DNA from: Deltaproteobacteria bacterium
Lineage (GTDB): Bacteria > Bdellovibrionota > JACOXK01
Reading direction: 5' to 3'
Assembly: GCA_016186995.1 (NCBI GenBank)
Contig: JACPKQ010000027.1
Location: forward strand, 61,022 to 125,021
Length of the DNA stretch: 64,000 nt
This document shows, piece by piece, positions 17,325-25,617 of the stretch. The notes beneath the pieces were generated by a model that saw nothing but the letters and a program-made list of their open reading frames with translations, was not told the origin of the DNA and ran no database searches. The translations under genes and the position numbers were made by a program. Positions within the stretch are counted from its first letter, which is position 1, and each line of letters starts with the position of its first letter.

Positions 17325-18068
17325 ATGAAACTAACTCCTCGTACAAAATGGTTGGGTCATGAAATTTTCTTTTTCAAATCCACCAACTCCACCAATACTC
17401 AAGCTAAAGAATGGCTTAAAAAAAATCCTCATTTTGAAAAAGGAATAGTTTTTATTGCAGATGAACAAACTGAAGGAAGAGGGCGTTATAAAAGAACATG
17501 GTTTTCACCCCCTGAAACCAATTTATATTTAAGTATTCTTCTTAAAGAAGAAACCATCCCTCAAAATTTACCACAAATTACTTTTCCTATATCTCTAGCT
17601 GTGTACGAAACATGCCAAAAAGAGATAGATGGGGTGGGTCTTAAGTGGCCTAATGATGTTTTGATTCATAACAAAAAAGTAGCAGGCATTCTTCTTGAAA
17701 GAGAAAAAAATGGTCTTGTTGTGGGTATTGGTCTTAACGTAAATCAAAAAGAATTCCCCAAAGATTTAAAAACATTAGCAACATCCCTTTCCCTTCAAAC
17801 TAAAAAAGACTTAAATAGAGAAAATGTGCTTCACACTCTTTTAGAAAAAACAGAGCAGTGGTACGACTATTATCTTAAAAATGGATTTCAACCTATCAAA
17901 GAGCTTTGGCTAGGGAAGTCCCTCATAAAAGGGAAAAAAGCTCGAATTCAAAGCGGAGAAATTGTGACCCTGATCGATCTTTATGAAGATGGAAGCCTTA
18001 TTTATGAAGAAAAAAATAAAACACGCGGGCGGCTCTTTAGCGGAGATGAAATATGCTACTTGTCTTAG
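17325..18068 (+). CDS. birA: biotin--[acetyl-CoA-carboxylase] ligase
   Basis: 247 residues, the short class without the N-terminal DNA-binding domain, so it should not repress biotin genes. It activates biotin with ATP and transfers it to a lysine of the carboxyl-carrier protein. Landmarks are STNSTNTQAKEW, the biotinyl-AMP loop EGRGRYKRTWFSPPETNLYLS, VGLKWPNDVLIHNKKVAGIL with the catalytic Lys, and a C-terminal SH3-like part ending RGRLFSGDEICY. It overlaps coaX by 16 bases. The birA-coaX arrangement is common in bacteria. Confidence 0.95.
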   Translation: MKLTPRTKWLGHEIFFFKSTNSTNTQAKEWLKKNPHFEKGIVFIADEQTEGRGRYKRTWFSPPETNLYLSILLKEETIPQNLPQITFPISLAVYETCQKEIDGVGLKWPNDVLIHNKKVAGILLEREKNGLVVGIGLNVNQKEFPKDLKTLATSLSLQTKKDLNRENVLHTLLEKTEQWYDYYLKNGFQPIKELWLGKSLIKGKKARIQSGEIVTLIDLYEDGSLIYEEKNKTRGRLFSGDEICYLS

Positions 18069-18808
18069 ACATCGGAAATACAAGCACAACTCTGGGGCTT
18101 TTTAAAAAGGAGAAACTTCTTGATAGCTCTTATTATGACACTCACAAAATTGCACACACTTCCTTTATAAAAAAATTTATAAAAAAAAATAAACTGAATA
18201 CCGTTGATATTAAAGCACTTTGTCTTTCTTCTGTAACCCCTCATAATACACCTCACATTAAAGCTTATTTGAAAAAGAACTTTAAAGGCACGTCCATTAT
18301 GGAAGTTTCAATAAAGCTTAAAACAGGTTTAAAATATAATATTCAAAAGCCTAGAGAACTAGGGGCAGATCGTATTGCCAATGCCGTTCAAGCTTTTCAT
18401 AAGTTTCGTAAAGATGTTGTTATTATTGATTTTGGAACCGCTACTACCTTTGACTATGTTTCTAAAAAAGGGGTTTATGAAGGTGGAATTATTTATCCAG
18501 GGATTCAAACCTCTTTCAACCATCTTTTTAAAATAGCTCAAAAACTTGAGAAAACATCTCTTAAAAAAGCACATAGGCTGATAGGTAAAAATACAGAAGA
18601 ACACATCCACAGTGGTTTCTATTATGGTTATATCTCTTTAGTAGAGGGGCTTCTTACAAAAATGCAGAAAGAAATAGGAAAGCCCATTTATACTATTGCA
18701 ACAGGTGGGTTTGCAGAGCTTTTGGCTGGAGGTTCTAAAAAAATTCATAAAGTAGACCCTTATCTCACCCTTCATGGCATTTGTAAGATCTATCAGCTTA
18801 ACACCTGA
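18053..18808 (+). CDS. coaX: type III pantothenate kinase
   Basis: 251 residues. It phosphorylates pantothenate in the first step of coenzyme A synthesis. MLLVLDIGNTSTTLGLF is the phosphate-binding loop of the ASKHA fold. PRELGADRIANAVQA binds pantothenate. VIIDFGTATTFDYVSKKGVYEGGIIYPG carries the second conserved block. The ATG has a GGAGA site inside birA, so translation is coupled. coaD, a later step of the same pathway, is at 50284. Confidence 0.96.
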   Translation: MLLVLDIGNTSTTLGLFKKEKLLDSSYYDTHKIAHTSFIKKFIKKNKLNTVDIKALCLSSVTPHNTPHIKAYLKKNFKGTSIMEVSIKLKTGLKYNIQKPRELGADRIANAVQAFHKFRKDVVIIDFGTATTFDYVSKKGVYEGGIIYPGIQTSFNHLFKIAQKLEKTSLKKAHRLIGKNTEEHIHSGFYYGYISLVEGLLTKMQKEIGKPIYTIATGGFAELLAGGSKKIHKVDPYLTLHGICKIYQLNT

Positions 18809-18862
18809 TTCATATTTTTACACCCTTGGTTCTGAATTGGGGGACTTTTTTTTAGTTCGATG

Positions 18863-18960
18863 CTTAAGTTCTTGATGACCTGAAGAGTCTTTCAGTGCCC
18901 CTCCGCCCGGTGTGGATCCTCCCTGAAAAACTCTTCAGGTCATCTTCACATAGACTCGAA
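18863..18960 (+). repeat. family G palindromic element
   Basis: The left block CTTAAGTTCTT is followed by the perfect 15-base stem GATGACCTGAAGAGT (18874-18888), which pairs with ACTCTTCAGGTCATC (18930-18944). The right block is TTCACATAGACTCGAA. The same end blocks flank the unrelated stems of families A and H. One copy in the window. Confidence 0.75.
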
Positions 18961-19088
18961 TTCTGTCCCCCTCTCCTTTCCTTCCTCTCCCTCGAGGGGA
19001 GAGGATCTGAGGTGAGGGTGAATCCTACTCTCTCTCATGGACTCGAAATAAACTTATAGGGTAAGAGATAGGAATAGTGCTTACTGAA

Positions 19089-19278
19089 TTCGAATCTATG
19101 TGAAAAAATGGTTGCTATCTGTAGCGGAAGTAAAGCGCAGCCCGCAGTTTGTAAATACTGAGAACTATGCATCCCGGACAGTGCTTTAGCACTTACGGGA
19201 TTAAGAGGAGTTCGTGTTGGATAACTACAGCGAGCCATGTAGCGAAAGATAGCAACCATTTTTTAACATAAACTCGAA
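19089..19278 (+). repeat. family A palindromic element, copy 2 (complete, 32-base terminal inverted repeats)
   Basis: The ends are inverted repeats. The left starts TTCGAATCTATGTG and continues AAAAAATGGTTGCTATCT. The right is its complement, ending ACATAAACTCGAA. By eye 29 of 32 positions match. The stem pair A-T of copy 1 (GTTACTATC) is G-C here (GTTGCTATC), changed on both arms. Confidence 0.85.
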
Positions 19279-19413
19279 CAGTGTCATTCTGAGCGCAGCG
19301 AAGAATATACTTCGTGGGCGAAAAAGGGCACTTTGTGCCCCTCTATGCCATCTTTAAAACCCATAAAATAAAATAAATACCAATAAATTCAATAAGTTAT
19401 AAACTTCAATTTC

Positions 19414-19429
19414 TGGCATACCCCTTGCT
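19414..19429 (+). promoter_or_regulatory. sigma-54 promoter (-24/-12)
   Basis: TGGCATACCCCTTGCT has GG and GC ten bases apart, matching the RpoN consensus. It lies about 85 bases upstream of the lipoprotein gene at 19515. It shares the text ttcTGGCAT and the TTGC box with the promoter at 13214. A short repeat lies between this promoter and the gene. Confidence 0.75.
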
Positions 19430-19514
19430 CTACCAATGAAGTGGATCCCGGATAGATCCCCTGGTCAAGCCAGAGGATGACAGTTGGGATGATATAAATA
19501 TGGAGGAGAAGAAG

Positions 19515-19907
19515 ATGAAGATAAAAAGTTTTATAACAATGCTTTTAGTTGCTGGTTTGTTAGCCACAGGATGTGGTCCAAACACTAATGACATACAAAG
19601 TGTTCCTTATATGGGTGATACTGCTTATTTACCTAACTCAAATCCGAATACACAACCTAACTTATCAGGTAATTTTGCAAGCCCACAAAGCAATTATAAC
19701 TGGAACACAAACTATTCCCATAACAGTTCTTATACATCTCAAAATGGATGGAACATGGGAATGCCTGGTAGTGGATTTGGTTATCTTCCACCTTTCGGTA
19801 TGATGCAACCCAATTTCCCAGGTTATAATGATACTCTCGTTAACATTCAAATTCAAAAGAACCCTATTTCTGGAAGAGATATGTGGAGTGGTTACTTAAA
19901 ATACTAA
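19515..19907 (+). CDS. small Asn/Ser/Pro/Gly-rich lipoprotein
   Basis: 130 residues from the ATG at 19515, chosen because GGAGGAG at 19502-19508 is ideally spaced (an in-frame ATG at 19500 would sit on the site). The signal peptide MKIKSFITMLLVAGLLATGC|G has a clear lipobox. The mature chain is low-complexity, rich in Asn, Ser, Pro, Gly and aromatics (NYNWNTNYSHNSSYTSQNGW), and ends with GRDMWSGYLKY. Such composition suggests a flexible, exposed surface or matrix-like protein. No family is recognised. It is followed after 13 bases by a second small lipoprotein and is preceded by a sigma-54 promoter. Confidence 0.83.
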   Translation: MKIKSFITMLLVAGLLATGCGPNTNDIQSVPYMGDTAYLPNSNPNTQPNLSGNFASPQSNYNWNTNYSHNSSYTSQNGWNMGMPGSGFGYLPPFGMMQPNFPGYNDTLVNIQIQKNPISGRDMWSGYLKY

Positions 19908-19920
19908 GGAGTAGAGAAAA

Positions 19921-20208
19921 ATGAAGTTCATTAAAAAAATATCATTTGTTTTAATAGCTATCATCATGTTAGGCGCATGCGGTAAAGAACAAGGACCTTT
20001 TGATTCAGGCTTAGTCCCTTATGAAGGACCCTTACAAGGTGGTTATCAACAACCTTATGACCCTTATCAACAGTACTATAGAGATTACGAACAATACCTA
20101 AGAGATTACTATAGTGGTAATTATAGAAACAACCCTGGCTTTTATGGTTATTACCAAAACGGTTTTGGTGGACCGCAATTCTACCTAAACTATAGAAGAG
20201 GCTACTAA
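19921..20208 (+). CDS. small Tyr-rich lipoprotein
   Basis: 95 residues. The signal peptide is MKFIKKISFVLIAIIMLGAC|G. The mature part is extremely rich in Tyr, Gln, Gly and Asn (QPYDPYQQYYRDYEQYLRDY, then FYGYYQNGFGGPQFYLNY). An AAGGAG site precedes the start, and the 13-base gap makes it the second gene of the sigma-54 operon. Tyrosine-rich repetitive chains are known in self-assembling or cross-linked envelope and coat proteins, but nothing here proves that. It is convergent with rpsI, with five bases between the stops. Confidence 0.82.
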   Translation: MKFIKKISFVLIAIIMLGACGKEQGPFDSGLVPYEGPLQGGYQQPYDPYQQYYRDYEQYLRDYYSGNYRNNPGFYGYYQNGFGGPQFYLNYRRGY

Positions 20209-20213
20209 GAAGA

Positions 20214-20618
20214 TTAGCGTTTCGAAAATTGATATCGTGCTCGAGCTCCACGTTGACCATATTTTTTTCGCTCTTTCGCACGAGAGTCACGGGTTAAAAG
20301 CCCAGCCTTTTTAAGAGTCGTTCGAAGTTCTGCATTAAAATCGACAAGAGCACGTGAAAGACCGTGCCTTACGGCTTCTGCCTGACCTACTGAACCACCA
20401 CCTTTAACTTTTACAACAACATCAAAACTTTCTTTATTGTTTGTAAGTACTAAAGGCTCAAGAATTGTAGTACGCGATGTAGGTCTTACAAAATATTCTT
20501 CAAACTTCCGACCGTTTACTTGAAAATCTTTTTCTTTAGATTGAGGCCTTAAATAAACACGAGCCACAGATGTTTTTCTTCTTCCTGTAGCGTAAAATTC
20601 TTGAATTTTCTTAGGCAT
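20214..20618 (-). CDS. rpsI: 30S ribosomal protein S9
   Basis: 134 residues. The N-terminus [20 protein letters not shown], the middle [20 protein letters not shown] and the C-terminus [16 protein letters not shown] are the S9 signature. The basic SKR tail reaches the ribosomal P site. It overlaps rplM by eight bases, the standard rplM-rpsI operon. Confidence 0.98.
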   Translation of the reverse strand: MPKKIQEFYATGRRKTSVARVYLRPQSKEKDFQVNGRKFEEYFVRPTSRTTILEPLVLTNNKESFDVVVKVKGGGSVGQAEAVRHGLSRALVDFNAELRTTLKKAGLLTRDSRAKERKKYGQRGARARYQFSKR

Positions 20619-21024
20619 GGTGTTTTAACTCCAATGGCTTTGGCTTTTGAGAAAAGTGTGGGTGCCCCTCACCCTTATAAACCTTAAGCTGTTTTAAAAA
20701 CTTAGCTTGTAACCTATTTTTAGGAAGCATTCCTTTCACAGCCCGTCTTATAATACGGTCAGGGTGCTTTTCTCGCATAGTATCTAAAGTCATACTTTTA
20801 ATGCCCCCAATCCAACCGGAATGGGTGTAATACATCTTTTCTTTGGCTGATATTTTAATTTTTTGAGCATGAGTAACAATGACAAAGTCTCCACCATTAA
20901 TATGAGGAGAAAAATCTCTTTTATTTTTTCCTCTTAAAATAGTGGCCACTTGGGATGCTAAACGCCCCAATGTTTTTCCTTCTGCATTAATATGAAACCA
21001 TTTCTTTTCTGGCATAGGAATCAT
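20611..21024 (-). CDS. rplM: 50S ribosomal protein L13
   Basis: 137 residues. [39 protein letters not shown] and [21 protein letters not shown] are L13 landmarks. The start is the ATG at 21024 or the in-frame ATG at 21015 (MPEKKWF). It is encoded just downstream of truA, as in many bacteria, with a 22-base gap. Confidence 0.97.
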   Translation of the reverse strand: MIPMPEKKWFHINAEGKTLGRLASQVATILRGKNKRDFSPHINGGDFVIVTHAQKIKISAKEKMYYTHSGWIGGIKSMTLDTMREKHPDRIIRRAVKGMLPKNRLQAKFLKQLKVYKGEGHPHFSQKPKPLELKHHA

Positions 21025-21046
21025 TTAAATCATGCTCACACACAAG

Positions 21047-21781
21047 TCAATAGAGGACTTCCTTAAGAAAGAGTCCTTGTGGCCGTGCTGTTCTCCCAGC
21101 TTGAGATCTATCCTTTGAATTTAAAATTTCTTTGAATTCTAACGGGGTCACATTTCCTTTACCCACCTCAAGCAATGTGCCTACTATAATTCTTACCATA
21201 TATTTTAAAAATCCACTTCCTTGAATCGAAAAAACCAGGAATTCTTCTTTTTCTTTCCATTTTATTCCAAAAATTTCACGTACCGTTGTTTTAAAACAAG
21301 AGTTTGAAGCTTGAAATGATTTAAAATCATGAACTCCGACAAGATATTGAGATGCTTCATCCATCGCTAAAACATCTAATTTTTGAGGAACCCATAAAGA
21401 GTGCCGATAATATAAAGCTGATTTCACAGGTTTATTATAGATAAAATACTCATAAATTTTCGACTTTGTAGATCTCATGGCGTGAAAATCCTCTGAAACT
21501 TCTTGTGAAGAAAGAATACGAATATCGTGTGGCAATTGTGTATTTAAAGCTAAGGCGTAATCAATGTTTTTAAGGATTTTAGATGCTCGAAAATGGGCTA
21601 CTTGAAGCTTTGCATGAACACCACTATCTGTCCTGGAAGCTCCATGAAGAACAACCCTTTCACCAAAGAGTTTTTGAAGCCCCTCTTCTATTTTTTCTTG
21701 AATAGAAATACCATTCTTTTGCCGCTGCCACCCAGCATAGTGTGTTCCATCATATTGAATTTCTAATTTAATTTTCATCAC
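21047..21781 (-). CDS. truA: tRNA pseudouridine synthase A
   Basis: 244 residues. It makes pseudouridine at positions 38-40 of tRNA anticodon stems. Landmarks are YDGTHYAGWQRQ, the catalytic Asp in GASRTDSGVHAKLQVAHF, YYRHSLWV and SGFLKYMVRIIVGTLLEVG. Length is normal. It leads the truA-rplM-rpsI gene string. Confidence 0.96.
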   Translation of the reverse strand: MMKIKLEIQYDGTHYAGWQRQKNGISIQEKIEEGLQKLFGERVVLHGASRTDSGVHAKLQVAHFRASKILKNIDYALALNTQLPHDIRILSSQEVSEDFHAMRSTKSKIYEYFIYNKPVKSALYYRHSLWVPQKLDVLAMDEASQYLVGVHDFKSFQASNSCFKTTVREIFGIKWKEKEEFLVFSIQGSGFLKYMVRIIVGTLLEVGKGNVTPLEFKEILNSKDRSQAGRTARPQGLFLKEVLY

Positions 21782-21889
21782 GCAAAAATGCCTTCAAGAA
21801 GTTGCGATTGTAGCTTCTCTCCTTCTTGATTTTGATTTACATAAAGTTATCTAGCATATTTCTCAGGCACAGTGGTTGTTTTTCACTGG

Positions 21890-22010
21890 CTTATGTTCTT
21901 GCTAACCTTCCTAAATTTTGCTGCATGGCTCGCTCTTTATTCGGCAAGGCCTCATAGAGCTCCGCTTTACTTCCGCAAAATTTGAAAGGTTAGCTTCACA
22001 TAAACACGAG
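21890..22010 (-). repeat. family H palindromic element
   Basis: The left block CTTATGTTCTT is followed by GCTAACCTTC...AAATTTTG, pairing with CAAAATTT...AAGGTTAGC. The right block is TTCACATAAACACGAG. The interior has catggctcgct and gctccgctttacttccg, the same interior text as family A, although the outer stem is unrelated to that of A. Confidence 0.75.
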
Positions 22011-22019
22011 TTTTAGTTT

Positions 22020-22173
22020 AAGAGATAGTGATAGTACTTACTGAGGGTCGTGTCGGAAGGTAATCTGGCTTGGTCTGCATAGTATATGCAGCAGATTACC
22101 TGAGACGCGAGGCGCACTTTTTCGCAGGAAAAAAGTGACGCCGTACCCGAAGGAAGTACTATCACTATCTCTT
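22020..22173 (+). repeat. family E palindromic element, copy 1
   Basis: Ends AAGAGATAGTGATAGTACTT and AGTACTATCACTATCTCTT. Interior hairpins are AGGTAATCTG/CAGATTACCT (with ctgcat/atgcag inside) and GGCGCACTTTTT/AAAAAAGTGACGCC. The inverted copy is at 28361-28514. Confidence 0.85.
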
Positions 22174-22248
22174 ATTATCATTTTAAGAACCTGAACTCTT
22201 TAGATATGTAAATAATATCATATGCGCTACAACCGCAACTTCCTAAGA

Positions 22249-22965
22249 TTAAAAATCCATTGAAAAACCAGCTAGAAAAAACTGGCCCGACAAATCTAAA
22301 ACTCCAGCAGTGGGGGTATTAATATATTTATATTCTACAGTTATATAAGTATTGTTGATACCATAATTAAGATCAAAGCGATCAGCAGTTTTTTTCTCAA
22401 AAGCATTAAGGTTAAGCTGAATACCTGCACTTCCAAAAAACCCACGTCGTGTCCGGTTATAAGGGTTTTGTCTTTCTTGTTTAAGCCAATAATAACTTCC
22501 ACCACCTTCTATGAAAGGGACGAAAACTTGGTGGCGTGTGTATTTAAAATGATAGATAGCTCCTCCATGAAGACTTACATTCTCAAATCTGGCTGTATTT
22601 GCACCTGAACTAGTAATACGTTGATAGCCAACAATACCTCGAGCACCCAAAATTCCATAACGACTGACAGGCTGAAATTCTGCAACTAACTCATGCCATA
22701 AAGCTGTTTGCCCTGTGTAAAAAGCTTGAAAGTTACCATTGACTCCTAGGGTCTTGCTAGGAACATAATTTCCTAACCGGTAATGAAATGCAAACCACTG
22801 GGATGATTCAAAAGCAGTGTCTTCATCTACAATAAGCTCTGACTCATCCACACGAACTTCCTTTGAACTTTCTTGTGGCTTTTCTGTGTCCGGTTCTTCT
22901 GCTAGAAGTGGCACGCTCAAAGTAAAAATGAGATACAGACAAAAAATAATTTTTTTCATACGCAT
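22249..22965 (-). CDS. outer-membrane beta-barrel protein (family not recognised)
   Basis: 238 residues. The signal peptide MRMKKIIFCLYLIFTLSVPLLA|E is followed by an acidic linker of about 25 residues. The rest has alternating aromatic/hydrophobic strands (WFAFHYRLGNYVPSKTLG, VFVPFIEGGGSYYWLKQ, YITVEYKYI) and ends with FLAGFSMDF, whose terminal Phe is typical of barrels inserted by BamA. About eight strands seem likely, as in small OmpW- or OmpA-barrel-like proteins. The sequence directly upstream is entirely a short repeat (22968-23049), so its promoter lies in or beyond that repeat. Confidence 0.8.
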   Translation of the reverse strand: MRMKKIIFCLYLIFTLSVPLLAEEPDTEKPQESSKEVRVDESELIVDEDTAFESSQWFAFHYRLGNYVPSKTLGVNGNFQAFYTGQTALWHELVAEFQPVSRYGILGARGIVGYQRITSSGANTARFENVSLHGGAIYHFKYTRHQVFVPFIEGGGSYYWLKQERQNPYNRTRRGFFGSAGIQLNLNAFEKKTADRFDLNYGINNTYITVEYKYINTPTAGVLDLSGQFFLAGFSMDF

Positions 22966-22967
22966 TT

Positions 22968-23049
22968 GTCATCACGAGGGTTCTTACAAGAACCCGTGGT
23001 GATCCCATCACCAAAGGTGATGAGATTGCTTCGTTTCACTCGCAATGAC
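22968..23049 (-). repeat. gtcattgcgag repeat filling the asd-outer-membrane-gene gap
   Basis: 82 bases running gtcatcacgaggg...cgcaatgac, inverted. Inner hairpins are gggttctt/aagaaccc and catcacc/ggtgatg. It begins two bases before the outer-membrane gene start and ends seven bases before the asd stop codon. Confidence 0.85.
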
Positions 23050-23056
23050 GCTCCCT

Positions 23057-24118
23057 TTATGACGTCAGTAACGTCTCTAAAATTTGAACTGCGTTTAAAG
23101 CTGCACCTTTACGTAAATTATCTGAAACAACCCACATATTAAGCCCAGAGTTAAGAGAAGGATCTCTTCGAATTCTTCCTACAAAAACCTCATCCCGACC
23201 TCTCGCCTCAACATTTAAAGGATAAACGTGTGCTTTTGGATTATCAAGTACTTTTACACCAGGAAAAGCCCCTAAATCATTTTTAATATCTTCCAACTTA
23301 AAAGCACTTTCAAACTCAATATTCACAGATTCTGAATGTGAATCAAGTACAGGTACCCTCACAGCCGTACATGTGATTTTAAGTTCTGGAAGACCCATTA
23401 TTTTTCTGGTTTCGTTGATGACTTTGATTTCTTCAAATGTATAACCACTTTCATCAAATTGATCGATGTGGGGAATACAATTAAATGCAATTTGATGTGA
23501 AAAAACATTTTTCATTAAGGTAGCTTCGCTTTGTGGATTCCCGCTATTACTTTCAGTTAATTGCAGGAATGACAGTCTTTTTAAAAAATCTGTAGTTTGG
23601 GTTCTTAATTCTTCTTGAGCTTTATGTCCCGCTCCTGAATGTGCTTGATAGGTTGAAACAACAACTCTTTTAATTCTATACTTTTCAAGTGGTTTTAAAA
23701 CCATGACAAGTTGTATGGTAGAGCAATTAGGATTTGCAATAATCTCTGGTTCTTTTCTATTCAGCGTATGCGCATTCACTTCAGGAACAACAAGCGGAAT
23801 CCTCTCATCCATACGAAAAGCACTTGAGTTATCAATCACTGTTATTCCATTTCGAAGTGCAATCGGAGCAAACTCTTGCGCCAGAGTTTTTCCAGCTGAA
23901 AAAATAGCATAATCAATATTTCTTTCAAAAACCTCTGGAACAAGCCTTTCTACGCTCAACATTTTTTCCTGAAAAGGAATTTTCACCCCTTCACTTCGTT
24001 CACTTGCAAAAAGAGAAAACTTTTCGAGGTGGAGGTTTTTGTGCTCTAGAATAGATAAAACTTCTCGCCCCACAGCACCTGTGGCTCCTACAAGAGCTAA
24101 ATGGATAGGTTTTTTCAA
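23057..24118 (-). CDS. asd: aspartate-semialdehyde dehydrogenase
   Basis: 353 residues. It reduces aspartyl phosphate to aspartate semialdehyde for lysine/diaminopimelate, threonine and methionine. Landmarks are the nucleotide loop VGATGAVGREVLS, the catalytic Cys in NPNCSTIQLV, STYQAHSGAGHKAQEEL, HQIAFNCIPHIDQF and the catalytic His region RVPVLDSHSESVNIEFE. Residues about 183-195 (SFLQLTESNSGNP) are encoded by a 39-base gtcattcc-type hairpin repeat (23535-23573). They lie in the variable loop just before HQIAFN, so function is probably kept. It is the third gene of the psd-pssA-asd string. Confidence 0.95.
   Translation of the reverse strand: MKKPIHLALVGATGAVGREVLSILEHKNLHLEKFSLFASERSEGVKIPFQEKMLSVERLVPEVFERNIDYAIFSAGKTLAQEFAPIALRNGITVIDNSSAFRMDERIPLVVPEVNAHTLNRKEPEIIANPNCSTIQLVMVLKPLEKYRIKRVVVSTYQAHSGAGHKAQEELRTQTTDFLKRLSFLQLTESNSGNPQSEATLMKNVFSHQIAFNCIPHIDQFDESGYTFEEIKVINETRKIMGLPELKITCTAVRVPVLDSHSESVNIEFESAFKLEDIKNDLGAFPGVKVLDNPKAHVYPLNVEARGRDEVFVGRIRRDPSLNSGLNMWVVSDNLRKGAALNAVQILETLLTS
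23535..23573 (-). repeat. short hairpin repeat in frame in asd
   Basis: 39 bases (13 codons). ggattcccgc at one end and gcaggaatgac at the other are the ends of the gtcattcc/ggattcc repeat family. The frame is kept. Confidence 0.7.
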
Positions 24119-24127
24119 ACGAGCCTC

Positions 24128-24904
24128 CTAAACCGAAGGATGACGGGGGTTGAAAGGGAACTTTTTATACACCTTAACAAGATGTAAAACAACTCCAGAG
24201 GCTGTGTATGTAGTAAAAAGCGTAAAAAGGGCTAACTCAGGATGAATGGCAAAAATAATCAGTAAAAGAACAACTCCAACAAGAAGCCCAAAAGATCTTG
24301 TATCTTTAAGATCAAAATCTTTAAAACTACGATACCGTATTTCACTCACCATAAGAAAAGCTAAAACAAAAGTAATCGAAAGCATATAAATATTTTTTGT
24401 TCCCTCAGAAAAATAATCCACAAAAAGAAGAACTGAACTTGCTATAACTCCTGCAGCCATAGGAATGGGAAGCCCTTGAAAGTGTCTTTTTTCAATCGAT
24501 TGAGCTTGCACATTAAACCTGGCAAGCCTTAAGGCTCCACAAGCTAAAAAAAGAAAGGCAGCCAACCATCCTATACGACCATAGGGTTTTAACGCCCATA
24601 AATACATCATTACGGCTGGGGCCACACCAAAAGAAATAACATCAGCTAAAGAGTCATACTCTTCACCAAAACGTGAATATGTTTTTGTCATGCGCGCAAC
24701 TCTTCCATCTAAAAAATCAAAAACACTTGCAATAAATAAAGCAAGTGCTGCTTTCTTAAAATCTCCTTTAAGAGAAGCAATCACTGAAAAAAAACCGCAA
24801 AACAAATTTCCTGAAGTAAAAAGATTGGGAAGAATATAAATGGCAAGATCTCTTTTGCTCTTTTTCTCATGCGATTCAAAATCAACAACATTATTATTGT
24901 TCAT
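24128..24904 (-). CDS. pssA: CDP-diacylglycerol--serine O-phosphatidyltransferase
   Basis: 258 residues, a multi-helix membrane protein of the CDP-alcohol phosphotransferase family. It makes phosphatidylserine from CDP-diacylglycerol and serine. The catalytic signature DFLDGRVARMTKTYSRFGEE followed by YDSLADVISFGVAP gives DGxxAR...GxxxDxxxD. YILPNLFTSGNLFCGF is the typical N-terminal helix. It overlaps psd by four bases, so phosphatidylethanolamine synthesis is coded as one unit. Confidence 0.95.
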   Translation of the reverse strand: MNNNNVVDFESHEKKSKRDLAIYILPNLFTSGNLFCGFFSVIASLKGDFKKAALALFIASVFDFLDGRVARMTKTYSRFGEEYDSLADVISFGVAPAVMMYLWALKPYGRIGWLAAFLFLACGALRLARFNVQAQSIEKRHFQGLPIPMAAGVIASSVLLFVDYFSEGTKNIYMLSITFVLAFLMVSEIRYRSFKDFDLKDTRSFGLLVGVVLLLIIFAIHPELALFTLFTTYTASGVVLHLVKVYKKFPFNPRHPSV

Positions 24905-25545
24905 AAAATCTCTGCTAAAACCGTCTCTCCAGATTTTACCTTCTCGCCCGCCTTAACTTTAACAGTAGAGTTTAAAGGCAAGTACAAATCAACTCGAGAA
25001 CCAAACTTGATCAAACCAAAGGCTTCTCCCCTTTGAAGATCTGTGCCTATGTCGGCATACGATATAATACGCCGTGCAATTTTGCCAGCAATTTGAACTA
25101 ATACCAAGGGTGTGTCTTTAAAATGAAGAAGAAGGGCATTTTGTTCATTCTCTAATGAAGCTTCTTTGTGGTGGGCCATCAAAAATTTACCCTGTTTATA
25201 AACTACATTTGCAACATGGGCATTTAATGGTGCCCTATTTACATGCACACTAAAAACATTCATAAAAATACTCATTTTCATCATTTCTTGTTTTAGAAAG
25301 TGATTCTCAAGAGCAGGTCCTATGGCTACAATTTGACCATCTGCTGGAGAAACCACCAGGTTTTCGTTGCTACTTTCAAACTCTCTTCGAGGGTTTCTAA
25401 AAAACCACAAGCTCCACAAAAAAAGCCCTACAAAAAAAAGTATCCATATAAAAGGAAGAAGAAAAAGACTCACAACAAAAAAACCAAAAAAGAGTCCTAT
25501 ATAAAAAAGCCCTTCTAAGGCGATCGGATATTGAAGATGTTTCAT
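24901..25545 (-). CDS. psd: phosphatidylserine decarboxylase (short proenzyme form)
   Basis: 214 residues, the short class. It decarboxylates phosphatidylserine to phosphatidylethanolamine. Two N-terminal membrane segments (residues 12-48) are followed by VVSPADGQIVAIG and MSIFMNVFSVHVNRAPLNA. The self-cleavage site lies in LIKFGSRVDLYLP, where Gly-Ser is cut to make the pyruvoyl group. It overlaps pssA by four bases. An isolated ATG with no strong ribosome site opens the three-gene string psd-pssA-asd. Confidence 0.95.
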   Translation of the reverse strand: MKHLQYPIALEGLFYIGLFFGFFVVSLFLLPFIWILFFVGLFLWSLWFFRNPRREFESSNENLVVSPADGQIVAIGPALENHFLKQEMMKMSIFMNVFSVHVNRAPLNAHVANVVYKQGKFLMAHHKEASLENEQNALLLHFKDTPLVLVQIAGKIARRIISYADIGTDLQRGEAFGLIKFGSRVDLYLPLNSTVKVKAGEKVKSGETVLAEIL

Positions 25546-25617
25546 TTCAAGTATACTAAAAAAAGGCTACTAGAAAGTCAATTTATACGCTAGGCTATGA
25601 AGTATCTTTTTTTCAAT

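Larger units (their letters stand above)
18809..19499. repeat. intergenic mosaic of palindromic elements upstream of the lipoprotein operon
   Basis: No gene. Order: a truncated family B copy (18824-18853), a family G palindrome (18863-18960), text cttcctctccctcgagggg, half of a family E element (19031-19086), a complete family A element (19089-19278), a gtcattctgag repeat (19284-19315) and a gtggatcccgg repeat (19440-19482). A sigma-54 promoter is at 19414. Confidence 0.82.
21782..22248. repeat. intergenic region with family H and family E palindromes
   Basis: No gene. The text ttacataaagttatctagcat (21837-) recurs at 33271. It is followed by the family H element (21890-22010) and a complete family E element (22020-22173). 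Confidence 0.8.

Noticed and set aside
19035..19259. 74-codon open frame on the minus strand
   Set aside because: It lies within the family E half and family A element; no start signal or family match.
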